A DNA stretch of 64,000 nt from Candidatus Gracilibacteria bacterium GN02-873 (GCA_003260345.1 MORC01000001.1:372001-436000); one strand, 5' to 3'. Positions 48,565 to 59,333 are shown, numbered from the stretch's first letter. Notes: generated from the letters alone by a model not told the origin. Program-made: numbers and translations.

Positions 48565-49467
48565 ATGACGCAAATTCCAGAAAATTTTTACCGCTACAAA
48601 CAGACGGATATTTGGACCAACGAGACAATTCCTGAAGCAATTTTGAACAAACACAACACAAAAGCTGGCGTGTATGGGAAAATTCTGGTGCTGGAGGGTG
48701 CGCTCGCGTACACGGCTTTCAAAGATGCAAAGGGTGAAGTTGACTATAAGGCGGTTATTAAGGCAGGTTCGCACGGAGTGTCTGCGCCACAGCAGTGGCA
48801 CAAAGTTGAGCCAATTGGCGAGACAAAATTTTTGGTAGAATTTTATCAAGAAAAACCAGAAAATATTCAAAAAATCGAGGAAGATTTTACGAAAAAATTT
48901 CCTGACAAAAAACCACACGACGAACTCAAACTTCTGCTTTCACAAGAAAATTTTGAAGGAAAAAAGGCGCTCGATTTGGGTTCTGGTGGCGGACGAAATT
49001 CCCTTCTGATGGCAAAAAATGGCCTCTCAGTAACGAGTTGGGATCAGAATGTAGAAGGCCTCGCTGAAACGCAATTTTTGGCAAATCGCGCCAATCTCAA
49101 TCTCCAAACTGAAGAAAAAAATCTGAATTTCGATCGTGTGACAGAAAACTTTGATGTCATCATCGCGACGGTTTCGCTTCAATTTTTGGAAGAAAAATCT
49201 GCACACGAACTTTGGCAGTCTGTCGTAGATCACACAAATCTTGGAGGTTACAACCTTCTAATTGTCCCTATTTTATCGGATGATGTCGGTTGTGAAATTC
49301 CTTTTCCAAATCTGGTTCCGTACGAAAATTATCTCAATTTTTACGAAAATGAAAATTGGAAAATTCTTCATGCGGATAATATGGTTGGTCATTTTCATCG
49401 CCGTGACGCGAATGGAAACCGAATCAAATCACGATTTGCAACGATTATCGCAAAAAAAATCAAATAA
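48565..49467 (+). CDS. TehB-like SAM-dependent methyltransferase with N-terminal cupin domain
   Basis: 300 residues. The N-terminal half (VYGKILVLEGALAYTAF ... SAPQQWHKVEPIGETKFLVEFY) is the DUF1971-type cupin found in long TehB proteins. The C-terminal half is a class I methyltransferase with motif I ALDLGSGGGRNSLLMAKNG and a downstream FDVIIATVSLQFLEE. TehB methylates chalcogen oxyanions in other bacteria; the substrate here is not proven. Monocistronic. TAA stop. Confidence 0.82.
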   Translation: MTQIPENFYRYKQTDIWTNETIPEAILNKHNTKAGVYGKILVLEGALAYTAFKDAKGEVDYKAVIKAGSHGVSAPQQWHKVEPIGETKFLVEFYQEKPENIQKIEEDFTKKFPDKKPHDELKLLLSQENFEGKKALDLGSGGGRNSLLMAKNGLSVTSWDQNVEGLAETQFLANRANLNLQTEEKNLNFDRVTENFDVIIATVSLQFLEEKSAHELWQSVVDHTNLGGYNLLIVPILSDDVGCEIPFPNLVPYENYLNFYENENWKILHADNMVGHFHRRDANGNRIKSRFATIIAKKIK

Positions 49468-49489
49468 AAATCCCGTTTGGGATTTTTTT
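49466..49489. terminator. Bidirectional terminator
   Basis: AAAAATCCC / GGGATTTTT with loop GTTT, between the convergent TehB-like and tatD genes. Confidence 0.8.
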
Positions 49490-49496
49490 GTACATT

Positions 49497-50441
49497 TTAT
49501 AACGCATAAAATTTTTTGGAATTTTCGAAAATTTGAGCCTCGATTTGTTCATTATTTTCTGAACGCAATTCAAAAATTTTTTCAAGATTGTAGCGCGTAT
49601 TCGCTGGATGATTCGTCGTTCCACGAACGGGTTGCGGTGCCAAAAATGGTGCATCAGTTTCCACAAGAATTCTATCAAGTGGCACTATTTTTGCAGTTTC
49701 CTGAATTTCAAGCGATTTCTTATAAGTAACAATGCCCGAAAATGAAAAATAAATTTCGTCAGAAAAATCCAAAAGTTCACGAGCCATCGCTGGATTTTCG
49801 GAAAAACAATGCATCACGAGGCGATTGATGTCAAATTTTTTCATAAAATCAAGCGTCGCATCACGAGCATCGCGTGTGTGAATCACTAGCGGAAAATGAT
49901 ATTTCTGAGCAAGCTTCCATTGCGCGAGCCAATAAAATTTTTGGTTTTGAATTTGCCAAATCGCTTTTTCAGAAATTTGTGAGAAATACATTGGAGTCTT
50001 ACCATCATCTGCGCCATCCAGATAGTGAAAATCGAGGCCACATTCACCGATTGCGACCACCAAATCACGATTTTCAGAAATCATTTTTTCAAATTCAGAC
50101 AACACAGGATTATTCGAAAAAATTTTGTCCCAAAAATCCGCATTTTCAGCATATATTTTTAGCAAAAAATTTTCAAAATCCTCATCGGATATTTTTTCTG
50201 AAAATGTAAAAAAATCTCGCCAATTTCCGTCATTCATCGCATCACAAGGATGAAATCCAACGGTCGCACGAAAATTTTCAGGATATTTTTTTGCGAGAGA
50301 AATAGCTTTTTGGGAAGTCACAATGTCACAACCAATCTGCACTGCGAGCACCACATTTTTTTCTTGCATGGCCGCCAGAATTCCCTCAATATCATCCACA
50401 AGAGAATCCCAGTAACAATGTGAATGTGTGTCAATAATCAT
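49497..50441 (-). CDS. tatD: TatD-family metal-dependent DNase
   Basis: 314 residues, somewhat longer than the usual 260. Metal ligands include THSH at the N-terminus (MIIDTHSHCYWDSL), GECGLDFHY, the IHTRDA and MHCFSE histidines, and the aspartate of LVETDAPFLAPQP. The added length is a loop (about residues 75-115) before the GECGLD strand. The start codon overlaps the TAA of the upstream gene by one base, so they are translationally coupled. TAA stop. Confidence 0.92.
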   Translation of the reverse strand: MIIDTHSHCYWDSLVDDIEGILAAMQEKNVVLAVQIGCDIVTSQKAISLAKKYPENFRATVGFHPCDAMNDGNWRDFFTFSEKISDEDFENFLLKIYAENADFWDKIFSNNPVLSEFEKMISENRDLVVAIGECGLDFHYLDGADDGKTPMYFSQISEKAIWQIQNQKFYWLAQWKLAQKYHFPLVIHTRDARDATLDFMKKFDINRLVMHCFSENPAMARELLDFSDEIYFSFSGIVTYKKSLEIQETAKIVPLDRILVETDAPFLAPQPVRGTTNHPANTRYNLEKIFELRSENNEQIEAQIFENSKKFYAL

Positions 50442-51463
50442 TATTCTGGAATTTTTAAAAGATAAAAATCATTATTTTGAACGGCATAAAGTCTGCCATC
50501 AATCACAGAAAATCGAGAAATATCGAGATTTCGTGCGACTTGAAAAATTTCGCCCGTTTTTCGATTGAGAAGCAACAAAACGCTCCCCTCTTCCAAAGAA
50601 TAATTGCCCAATTTTAACAAATTCTCGGCATCCGCACGGATAAATCCCGCGCGCCAAGTATCATCCAAATCGCGCCAATGAGAAAATCGCACATTCTCAC
50701 GCCACTCATTATTTTTCCACGAAAAAGTTTTTTCTCGAGTCGTTGCATGCCACATTTTTTCTTGGAAAAATACCGAAAAAGTATCTTCCGGAAGTTTTGT
50801 TTCAAAAATATTTTCCCCGTCGATCGTCATCAAAATTTCACCATGATTGGAACGAAAAATAAAAGCGTTTTCATAAAAATCCAACAAAATTTCCCTAAAA
50901 ATATACGGCAAAGTGGCGACACTTACAAATTTTTCATCACGCAAAAACCCAATTGTCGTCTCAGAATTTTCCGTTTTTGCAAGCCAAATTTTCCCTTCCA
51001 TATCACGATCAATCACGCGAAAATTTTCTCACAAAAGCTGAGAAAAATCAGCATTACGGAGTATTTTTTCATCGCGCGTAAGTGGCGTCGGAACTTCTGT
51101 TTTTTCCAAATCCGTCGTTCTCGTAAGACGATACATTTTTTGAAGATTTTCCCCATTTTGAAGCGAAAAATTATCATGTATCGGCAAATGATTTTTACTC
51201 TCAATCGTAAGCGTATAATTCGCGGCCGGGATATTTTCAAAATGACATTCAGTATCACATTTTTTTGAAAAATTCAAAATCGTATCCGCGAGTGGAAGCC
51301 AAGAATACGAAAAAGTTCCTGAAAGTCATACATCAGCCGAAATATTATTTTCAAGAGAAATCGTCACGCTCGAAATATTTTTCACGAAAAAAATCCAATA
51401 CAAAATACCCGGAATTCCGAGCATAATCAGCAAAATCAGAACCGCAATCAGTCGTTGTCGCAT
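50441..51463 (-). CDS. Membrane-anchored protein with PEGA-like domain
   Basis: 340 residues from ATG 51463. N-terminal anchor (LIAVLILLIMLGIPGILYWIFFV). A PEGA-like domain follows (VTISLENNISADVGLSG ... CHFENIPAANYTLTIESKNHLPIHDNFSLQNGENLQKMYRL). The rest, about 200 residues, is beta-rich with repeated short blades, possibly a WD40/beta-propeller-like part. Two UGA codons are read as glycine (51326-51328 and 51029-51031). It is coupled to tatD by a one-base overlap. Function unknown; PEGA domains are usually cell-surface. Confidence 0.6.
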
Positions 51464-51523
51464 AAAAATTTGAAAAAAAAATTTTTTTCATTATATAGAT
51501 TATAGATTTTTTGTAAAACTTTT

Positions 51524-52216
51524 ATGAAGCAAAGTCTCGTGCAATACATCGAAAATATCAAAAGTCCTCACGCGACGATTGCGAGCGTCATGAATCAGGA
51601 AAATTTTTTCACGATTGTGAACGAAATTTTTGGGAAAAATATTCACTCAATGGACGAACTTCACGAGGCCTCAATTCACGAAATTTTTTATTTTACTATT
51701 CCAGAATGAAAAAAAGAATTTAGCATTGATACCGTCAAAGAAGTGATTTCAACACTTTCGCTCAGGCCATATAATGGAAAAAATATTTTCGTGTTGGATC
51801 ATTTTGATACGGCTGGTCCACCCGCACAAAACGCCACGCTCAAGATGATTGAAGAATGCCCTGATTATGCCGTGATTATTCTTATTGTAGAAAATCCACG
51901 AAAGCTGTTGCCGACGATTGATTCACGAACGATTCTCTTGTTTGACGAAAATCTGCATCAAGTCGATGATGCGACCACTTCCCTTTTGGAAAAATTTTTC
52001 ACTGGTTCGAACGCTGATAAAGTAAATTGGATTTCATATTTGTATCAAAATGATTTTTCTCAAGAAAAAGCAAAAACAATACTAATAAAAGTATTTCCTT
52101 ACTTAAATTTTGCTCAACAAAATGAGTGCAAAAAAATTCTCATTGCCCTCGAAAGTACCTACGAAAACCCAAAACTCCTCTTAGAAACCTTTTTCTTGTG
52201 AGAAGATTTTTTCTAG
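51524..52216 (+). CDS. holB: DNA polymerase III delta'-like subunit
   Basis: 230 residues. The segment KNIFVLDHFDTAGPPAQNATLKMIEECPDYAVIILIVENPRKLLPTIDSR is the characteristic delta'/HolB sequence. There is no P-loop at the N-terminus, and the protein is short for the family (usually 290-340). UGA codons at 51707-51709 and 52199-52201 are Gly; the last gives ...FFLGEDFF before TAG. The adjacent thymidylate-kinase-like genes match the common tmk-holB pairing. It is a clamp-loader component for the dnaE polymerase. Confidence 0.78.
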
Positions 52217-52249
52217 AAAAATATACCACCAATGGTATATTTTTTATTT
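52217..52249 (+). terminator. Intrinsic terminator after holB
   Basis: Perfect 12-bp stem AAAAATATACCA / TGGTATATTTTT with loop CCAA, then TATTTT. So the tmk genes are a separate unit. Confidence 0.82.
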
Positions 52250-52393
52250 TGATAAAAATCAGAAAAATTCTAAAATTTTTTATTTTTTAAATTATATTTA
52301 TAACACAAAAAAAATAATCGTCCATCGAATAGGTTTGACTTACTTGATGATTTGGAGTATATTGTGAATGTACATTACTTTTTAACACATTTT

Positions 52394-53170
52394 ATGGCAA
52401 CTGCAAAGAAAAAAATTACAGAAACAAAGACCAAGAAAACAGTAAATTCTGTCGCACCAAAAAATGAGACATTTTTCTCAGCAGAAGAACGACCAGGAAC
52501 ACTCATTATCGTAGAAGGTTCTGACGGATCTGGAAAATCAACACAACTTTTGATTGCAAAAAATTTGCTTGAATCGAATGGGTTTTTCTGTGTGCATAGT
52601 GAATGGAATTCTTCAGAAAAAATCCACACTATGCAAAAGCGCATGAAAAAATTTGACCCACACATGCCAGCCGCAGTATTTGATACGATTTATGCAGCGG
52701 ACTTTATTGAACGATATTTGACACAAATTCGTGGCGCCCTCAAAGCAGGAATGGTAGTTCTTTGTGACCGATATATGTACACAGCGCTCGCTCGTGGATA
52801 CGCTCGTGGAATCAAGATGGGATATTTGAAACCATTTTATGATTTGTATTTTCCGATTCCAGATATGGCGTTTTATTTCCGTGTGCCAGTAGAAACGGCT
52901 TGTGAACGCGCCATCGGACGCAATCCTCTCAAACACTATGAAGCTGGAATGGATGTTCGTTATTCTGATAATATTATCGAAAGTTTCAAACGATTTCAGA
53001 CAAAAATTATTGAAGGATATGATATTTTGGCGGAAGAAAATAATATGCATGTTATCGATGGTGTCGCACCAATCTATAAAACAACGCCGATTTTTGTAGA
53101 AAAAATTGCCAAATATTTCAAGAAAAAATATGATGTGGAACTCATGGGAATTCACAAATCTTCAAACTAA
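52394..53170 (+). CDS. tmk: Thymidylate kinase-like protein 1
   Basis: 258 residues from ATG 52394. After a basic 35-residue tail come Walker A VEGSDGSGKSTQ, the DRY motif (LCDRYMYTALARG) and later RFQTKIIEGY. This is close to TMK, with the usual SDRY replaced by CDRY and an insertion relative to the 210-residue norm. It would make dTDP. A promoter is at 52334-52363 (TTGACT, 18 bp, TATATT). It is followed after 18 nt by a related gene. Confidence 0.82.
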   Translation: MATAKKKITETKTKKTVNSVAPKNETFFSAEERPGTLIIVEGSDGSGKSTQLLIAKNLLESNGFFCVHSEWNSSEKIHTMQKRMKKFDPHMPAAVFDTIYAADFIERYLTQIRGALKAGMVVLCDRYMYTALARGYARGIKMGYLKPFYDLYFPIPDMAFYFRVPVETACERAIGRNPLKHYEAGMDVRYSDNIIESFKRFQTKIIEGYDILAEENNMHVIDGVAPIYKTTPIFVEKIAKYFKKKYDVELMGIHKSSN

Positions 53171-53188
53171 ATTTTTTAACCAATAATT

Positions 53189-53971
53189 ATGAGACCAAAT
53201 ATTTCGAATTGTCACGCACTACCAGGGACACTCATTATCTTTGAAGGACCAGATGGATCAGGAAAATCAACACAGGTTCGTGCGATGAAAAAATTATTAG
53301 AAAAAGAACGAAAAATCGTCACTATCAGCGAATGGAAATCTGCACCAGTGATTGGAAGTTTCATGCACCAAAACGAGGGACTTCAGAAATTTGCTGACCG
53401 CATTTTACCAGAAACATCACTTTTCATGCAGGCTGCAGATTTTCTCTATCGCATCGAACGCGAAGTAATCCCTGCTCTCAAGCAAGGCCATATCGTACTT
53501 TTGGATCGCGGGATTCAGACTTTGCTCGTTCGTGGTTTGATGATTGGAATGAGCGAAACTCAACTTCGCGAGGGGCTTTTGTGGTGGAGAAATACGATTT
53601 ACAAAGAACTTTTTGACAACGCAAAAACTATTTATTTCACGGTTGATACGGACGAATCTTTGAGCCGTCTCCAGAAACGAACGATCATTGAGCAAAAAGA
53701 ATATTACGGAAAAAAATTCTCGAAAGCAAAATATGACGGAACCATTTTGGCGCTTCACTTCATCAATACGCTTGTGTATGCACCAGATGGGAAAAAAATG
53801 ACTCGCAACGATAAAAAATTATTTATCAAAGAAACGCAGGCGCAGATTATTCAAACATATCGTCGTGTCTTCGAAGATGAAACAGGACAATACCTTGAAA
53901 TCAATGCGATGCTTTCTAGTAATCAAATGGCAAATATTCTCAAAAAACACGTGATTGATATGCTTTTCTAA
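53189..53971 (+). CDS. Thymidylate kinase-like protein 2
   Basis: 260 residues. Walker A FEGPDGSGKSTQ is near-identical to the upstream gene's. The catalytic segment LLDRGIQTLLVRG has DRG instead of DRY, and the lid region (QKRTIIEQKEYYGKKFSKAKYDG) differs. Both signs suggest a paralogue with altered substrate, perhaps another nucleotide or a polyphosphate-type acceptor. The tandem arrangement and shared operon suggest they work on the same pathway or as a heterodimer. TAA stop. Confidence 0.78.
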   Translation: MRPNISNCHALPGTLIIFEGPDGSGKSTQVRAMKKLLEKERKIVTISEWKSAPVIGSFMHQNEGLQKFADRILPETSLFMQAADFLYRIEREVIPALKQGHIVLLDRGIQTLLVRGLMIGMSETQLREGLLWWRNTIYKELFDNAKTIYFTVDTDESLSRLQKRTIIEQKEYYGKKFSKAKYDGTILALHFINTLVYAPDGKKMTRNDKKLFIKETQAQIIQTYRRVFEDETGQYLEINAMLSSNQMANILKKHVIDMLF

Positions 53972-53980
53972 CTTGTTTTT

Positions 53981-54853
53981 ATGAAATTTTCAGTTCGAAA
54001 TTTTCTCGCGTTTTGTATTTTTCTCGGACTCGTAGCACTTGTGTCACAACAAGTGCATTTTACGATGCGCGAATTTCCTGAAACGCGCCTTTCAGATGCA
54101 ATTATCGCAAATCTCAATCCATTTTGGAAACTTCCAACAGAAGAAAAAAATTCTGAATTCCCTGTCAAAATCCCGATTGTCGTGGAAAATTCTACCGAAA
54201 AAGATGTGATTCCGCAAGGCGAAGTAACGCTCTGGAATACGAATGGGACGCAGATTTCAAATATTGCAACGAACAACGTAAGTGAAACCAGCTCTGGCAC
54301 TCTCAGTGATGCGATTCTCATCAATCCTGATAAAAAAATTCTCCCCGCACACGAAACGCATAATTTTGAAATTTTTTGGCAAGGTTTTGGTGATCAATAT
54401 ATCGATGCTACAAGCCAACTTCCTGTCACAGAATTTCAGACACTCACGAATATTTTTCAAAACAAAGATAATTACAATGTCAGTTTTTATGAAAAAGCCG
54501 TTCTTCGAAAGCAAATTTTTCTCGCCACAGCAAAAACAAAAATGAATTTTGTAAACCCCGAAGATGGAAGCGAAGTAGAAAAAGAAATGCCCGATTTGGC
54601 GCTAGAAATTCCATATCAGACTATCGAAAAAACGCTCAATATTGGACTCGTAGTAAATCTTGGAATTATTTTGATTTTGGCGCTTGTGCTTTGGAAACAC
54701 CTTTCTACACCGATTGATCAAAATATTTCGAGACAAAAAATTTCTGCACAAGAAATTGAAAATCTTGAAGCAGAAGCCACAAAACTTATCGAAATCGCAA
54801 AAGCAAAACAAGAAAAACGACAAGCTAAAAAATCTCAAAAAAATCAAAAATAA
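53981..54853 (+). CDS. Bitopic membrane protein with extracytoplasmic domain
   Basis: 290 residues. N-terminal anchor (FLAFCIFLGLVALVSQQ), an exported beta-rich region with one possible Ig-like segment (VVENSTEKDVIPQGEVTLWN), a second helix (IGLVVNLGIILILALVLW) and a basic coiled-coil tail (about 50 residues, from QEIENLEAEATKLIE). Family not recognised. It starts 9 nt after the second kinase gene, so it shares the operon. The link with nucleotide kinases is unexplained. TAA stop. Confidence 0.62.
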   Translation: MKFSVRNFLAFCIFLGLVALVSQQVHFTMREFPETRLSDAIIANLNPFWKLPTEEKNSEFPVKIPIVVENSTEKDVIPQGEVTLWNTNGTQISNIATNNVSETSSGTLSDAILINPDKKILPAHETHNFEIFWQGFGDQYIDATSQLPVTEFQTLTNIFQNKDNYNVSFYEKAVLRKQIFLATAKTKMNFVNPEDGSEVEKEMPDLALEIPYQTIEKTLNIGLVVNLGIILILALVLWKHLSTPIDQNISRQKISAQEIENLEAEATKLIEIAKAKQEKRQAKKSQKNQK

Positions 54854-54882
54854 AATCCTCAATTGAGGATTTTATTTTATTT
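54852..54882. terminator. Bidirectional terminator
   Basis: Palindrome AAAATCCTCAA / TTGAGGATTTT, overlapping the stop codons of both convergent genes. Confidence 0.82.
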
Positions 54883-56320
54883 GTGCAGATTTGGATGCGC
54901 GAGCAACATCACCTTCTGTTTTTGTATCATTCGTCAAATTTTTGTGCTTCCATTTTCCGCGTGCAAAAATTCCAAGACAAATAAATGTCATCGCCACATT
55001 GGTAATGGCATATGCCCACCAAATTCCGTTCACTTCGAGTGTTGTTCGTGATAGTAAAAACGCCAAAGGAAATTGGATCACAAAAACCGAAATCAGTCCA
55101 AGATTCATCGCGAGTGTCGCGTTTCCGGCAGCACGGAATGCACCCGTAAGACCAAATTGCATCGCCATAAATGCAAAACTCCAAGAATTAATACGAAGCA
55201 AATCTACGGCCAATCGGGTCGATTCTGGCGCATCTTGAATAAACAGCTCAACAAGAAATGGTGCAAAAATATAGACAAGAAGGCCCACAATACTCAAAAC
55301 ACTCGCTGACAAAATCATTGATTTTTTGGCAATATTATCAACACGCGTTAGTTGTCGCGCTCCGATATTTTGCCCAATCATCGTTGAAGTAGCTATTGAG
55401 AAGCCCATTACTGGGAAAAATATCATCTGAAAAATATATCCTCCTGCACCAAATCCCGCGAGCGCCACTGTTCCAAAGGTCGTTACAAGCGTCATCATAA
55501 GCGCCATTCCGAACGAACGAAGCGACATTTCTACTGACGAAGGCAAACCAAGGAAAAATACTTTTTTGATAAATGAAAAATCTGGCCACATTTCACGAAG
55601 CGAAACCTTCACACCATAACTTCCTCGAAAAAGCACAATGACACTGATAATTGCCGAAACAGCTTGTACAAGCATCGTTGCCCATGCCGCACCCGACATC
55701 CCCATCGCTGGAATAAATCCAAATCCAAAAATAAACATCGGGTCCAGAATCATGTTCAAAACAACGGTGAATGCGACAATATACATTGGGAATTTTACTT
55801 CGCCAACTCCCCGCAAAATCGACTGAAACATTGAGAAAATGAATGAAAAAATCATTCCCATAAATGTGATTTGCAAAAATGGCACCGCAAGCGATCGTAC
55901 CGCTAGCTCGACATTCATCAATTGTAAAATTCCTTCTGCATTAAAAAACCCCACTGCACCAAGCAAAACTGCCAAAAATAAATCCACCGAAAGCGTCTGT
56001 GATGCTGATTTATTCACCATTTTTTGGTTTTTTGCACCCGCATATTGTGCGATGAGAATTGTTCCTGCCATCGAAAATCCCATGCCGAGTGACAAAATCA
56101 AAAAATATACCGCTCCACTCGCAGAGGACGCTGCTACCGCCTCATGCGATAATTTTCCGATCCAATAAGCATCAATAAACTGATATGATCCTTGCAAAAT
56201 ATTACTAATCAGAATCGGAATCGCCAAAAAAAATAATCCTTTATAAATCGAACCTTCGAGAATAAAATTATTTTTCGTTTGGCTTTCATCTTTTTTTTCA
56301 ATCTGCTCTTCTGTTGACAT
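54872..56320 (-). CDS. MATE-family multidrug/Na+ antiporter
   Basis: 482 residues with 12 hydrophobic helices. N-terminal IYKGLFFLAIPILISNILQG, the QFIDAYWIGKLSHEAVAASS loop and the internal two-fold repeat are typical of MATE exporters. The acidic N-terminus is short and cytoplasmic. It exports cationic compounds by ion antiport. No UGA in frame. TAA stop in the shared terminator. Confidence 0.92.
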   Translation of the reverse strand: MSTEEQIEKKDESQTKNNFILEGSIYKGLFFLAIPILISNILQGSYQFIDAYWIGKLSHEAVAASSASGAVYFLILSLGMGFSMAGTILIAQYAGAKNQKMVNKSASQTLSVDLFLAVLLGAVGFFNAEGILQLMNVELAVRSLAVPFLQITFMGMIFSFIFSMFQSILRGVGEVKFPMYIVAFTVVLNMILDPMFIFGFGFIPAMGMSGAAWATMLVQAVSAIISVIVLFRGSYGVKVSLREMWPDFSFIKKVFFLGLPSSVEMSLRSFGMALMMTLVTTFGTVALAGFGAGGYIFQMIFFPVMGFSIATSTMIGQNIGARQLTRVDNIAKKSMILSASVLSIVGLLVYIFAPFLVELFIQDAPESTRLAVDLLRINSWSFAFMAMQFGLTGAFRAAGNATLAMNLGLISVFVIQFPLAFLLSRTTLEVNGIWWAYAITNVAMTFICLGIFARGKWKHKNLTNDTKTEGDVARASKSAQIK

Positions 56321-56411
56321 TGTAAAAATTTCAAAAATAAAGCGCGAGTATAAGAATTTTTTGATAAATTACAAATAAAAATTTCTTTTTTCTCACGCCT
56401 TTTGAAAAATT

Positions 56412-58556
56412 TTAATGCGAAAAAATATCAATTCCCTTCGTTCGATTATCAGATTTGATCGCAACGCGAGAAAGTTTCGGCGCGAGCAGAAATGCAACAA
56501 AAAACACAATCAACATCATCAAAATCAGGATAAAAATATTGTAATAAAAAATACTTTCCACCATTCCAAGACTTGCCTCACGCATCGCGTTAATCGCGTA
56601 TGTAAAGGGAATAAATGGGTGAACTTTTACAAAAAAATCATTCGTCAGTTCAACCGGAAATGTCCCACTTCCCGCCGAAAGTTGCAACAATAAAATCAAA
56701 ATCGCGAGCACTTTTCCAGCATTCCCAATCAAATACACGAGGCTAAAAATAAAAATGTGAAAAAATGTGATAATCAGAAGTGCCGTGAAAAAAAGCACGA
56801 CGGGATGCACGATATACACATGAAAAACAAAAATATTCCCAAGTACAATAGCCGTCGCTTGCCCCAGCCCAATCATCACGAAAACCATCATTCGAGCCAC
56901 AAATCCTGCGCGAATTTTTTGCTGATTTTCAGCCTCAGTAGAGCGAACAGAAAGCATAGAGGTAGCAAGGAGAGCACCCACCCAAAGCGCCAAAACCGTA
57001 AAAAATGGTGCAATGGATGATCCGTAATTCGGGCTCGAAAACAATGATTCGGAGATAATTTCGACCGGATGACGGAAGAAATTTTTTTCATTTTCTGGGT
57101 CCAAAAGCATGATTTCAAGGAGTTCTTCAATTCGTTCATCGCTGATACTATTCGAAATTTTTTGCAATTTTAAAATAGCATTTTCGATTTCCTGCCAATG
57201 ACTCAAAATTTTTTCAATTTTTTCATTTCCATTTTGTGCAGCAGTAGAAATTTTTTCAATTTTTTCTTGTATATTCGGAATTTCAGCCTGCAATTGGACG
57301 GAAGCATCATGTGCTTTTTGGATAAATTCTTGAAATTTTTCGGTTACTTGTTCAAATTTGGGTTCAATGGTTTCTGTAAAAAAATCTTTGAATTCCGCAT
57401 ATTCTTGTAAAATCATATTCGCGCCACTCGAAACTTTTCCAAGAATTTCCTCAGAAAGCGTCTCGCCACGATTGAGAGCAGCAGAAGCACGCATCACGGT
57501 CGCCTGATAATTCGAAATTTTGGTTCGAAAATTTTTGTTTCGAGTAATCGCTGGCTGGAAAATTCCACGCTTCCCCGTCAGATTTTCGAGCGACTGAAAC
57601 ATTTTTCCAAAAGTCGCAAAAATCCGATCCACTCGCGCCAAAATCTGGCTCGCACGATTGAGCGTCGGCTGCAATTTGTCGTTATAATATTCAGCCGTTT
57701 CGTGTATATTCGAGAGGCTGCGAATCCCCGAATCCATCAAAAATCCCGCAATCTGAATCTGTGCTTTGACAAAATTTTTCATCTCGCTCGCGATATCATC
57801 AATCGGAATTTCTTTTTCGGTCGCGGTCTCAATTTTGGACAAATCCTCACTCAAAATCGGTAAAATTTCTTCAATTTTTGGAAGAATTTCATTCATTCTC
57901 GCAAGTCCATTTTGTCATTTTTCGAGTTTTTCATGAAACGACGGAAGCGATTTTGCGAGCCGATTTATCATTTCTCTCGCACGAGAAATATTTTTTTGAT
58001 AACTCTGAATTTTTTCTGCCGTGAGATTCGTTTGTTTGAAAAATTCACCATACATCGAACTAATAAAATTCGCTTCGATCGAATCGCGAATGGATTCTAC
58101 ACCTTTTTTCGTGATATTTGGCGCAATCGCGTTGATTTTTTCATTGACAATATAGTGTAATTCTGGTTTTTTTGGCTCATCCGACAAAAATGTGGTCAAA
58201 TTCTTAGAAAAATCCTGACTCACGATAATCGCCGCATAAAAATCCCCCATTTGAACGCCATTTCGCGCGACATCTTCACTTACAAAATGCCAACCCATCA
58301 CATGATTTTCTTGTAAATTTTCAACAACACTCGCGCCAATATTGATATTTTTTCACAAAAAATCAACGCCCGCGTCCTCGTTTGCAATCGCTACTTTAAT
58401 ATTTTGCGTGTTACCGTAAGGATTCCACGACGCCACGATATTGAACCACGCATAAAATCCCGGCATCACCATCAGCACCAGAATAACAAAAATCGCGTAC
58501 GGACGCGATAAAATACTTTTGATATCGCTCCAAAAAAGCGAAAAAACTGATTTCAT
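56412..58556 (-). CDS. YhgE/Pip-like ABC-2-type membrane protein
   Basis: 714 residues. N-terminal helix (IFVILVLMVMPGFYAWFNIVASWNPYGNT) and the motif VAIANEDAG of the YhgE/Pip family. A long extracytoplasmic coiled-coil region of about 400 residues, then five C-terminal helices (SIAPFFTVLALWVGALLATSML to the end) with the ABC-2 permease fold. Two UGA codons encode Gly (58353-58355 and 57915-57917). YhgE proteins resemble phage-infection protein and secretion-linked exporters. No ATPase gene adjoins. TAA stop. Confidence 0.85.
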
Positions 58557-58565
58557 ATTTTTGAA

Positions 58566-59333
58566 TTATTTTTCAGAAAAATTTTCCAAATTGAGTCGCG
58601 AAAAAAGTGTGTTTTTTTCAGAATCCGTAAGTGGACGAGCCTCGCCCTCCACGAGATTTCCCAGCTTAATATTCTCAATTCGCACGCGCTTGAGGCGCTT
58701 GATATCGTGTCCAACAGCTGCCACCATTCGACGAATTTGTCGATTTTTCCCTTCCTCAAGCACAATTGAAAATTTCCCTGCCGAAAGGCGCTCGATCAGA
58801 CATGGTTTTGTACGATACATTTTTGGTGGCAAATCCGCAGCGCGCTTGTTGCGAGAATTTTCCTTGAGTTCAATTTTTACACCACGACGCATTTTTTCGA
58901 GTGCCTCATCCTCAATTTTTCCATACACTTCCACCAAATATTCTTTTTGGTGTTCATAACGCGGATGAATCAAAAAGTTGGAAAGTCGCCCATCATTCGT
59001 AAGCAAAATCAAACCCGTTGTTTCCTTGTCAAGACGACCAATTGGGAAAACTCGTTCCGGAAAATCAACCACATCCATAATTCCCTTCTCATCAGGATGA
59101 CCAGAAAGGCAAGTCGTCACAATTCCGCGCGGTTTATTGAAAATATAATACACCAATTTTTCTTGATCTTTGATAACCTGATTGTTGACGGAAATCTCGT
59201 CTTTTTCAGGATCGATAACCTGCCCGATATGCGCCGTTTCACCATTTACCATCACGAGTCCATCTGCGATATATTCTTCCGCTTTACGACGAGAACAAAG
59301 GCCTGCATGGGCCAAATATTTTTGAAGTTTCAT
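58566..59333 (-). CDS. 23S rRNA pseudouridine synthase (RluB/RsuA family)
   Basis: 255 residues from ATG 59333. S4 RNA-binding domain (MKLQKYLAHAGLCSRRKAEEYIADGLVMVNG), then the synthase domain with the catalytic GRLDKETTGLILLTNDG (Asp in GRLDKET) and LEEGKNRQIRRM. Modifies rRNA uridines. It is 9 nt downstream of the YhgE-like gene on the same strand. TAA stop. Confidence 0.9.
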   Translation of the reverse strand: MKLQKYLAHAGLCSRRKAEEYIADGLVMVNGETAHIGQVIDPEKDEISVNNQVIKDQEKLVYYIFNKPRGIVTTCLSGHPDEKGIMDVVDFPERVFPIGRLDKETTGLILLTNDGRLSNFLIHPRYEHQKEYLVEVYGKIEDEALEKMRRGVKIELKENSRNKRAADLPPKMYRTKPCLIERLSAGKFSIVLEEGKNRQIRRMVAAVGHDIKRLKRVRIENIKLGNLVEGEARPLTDSEKNTLFSRLNLENFSEK

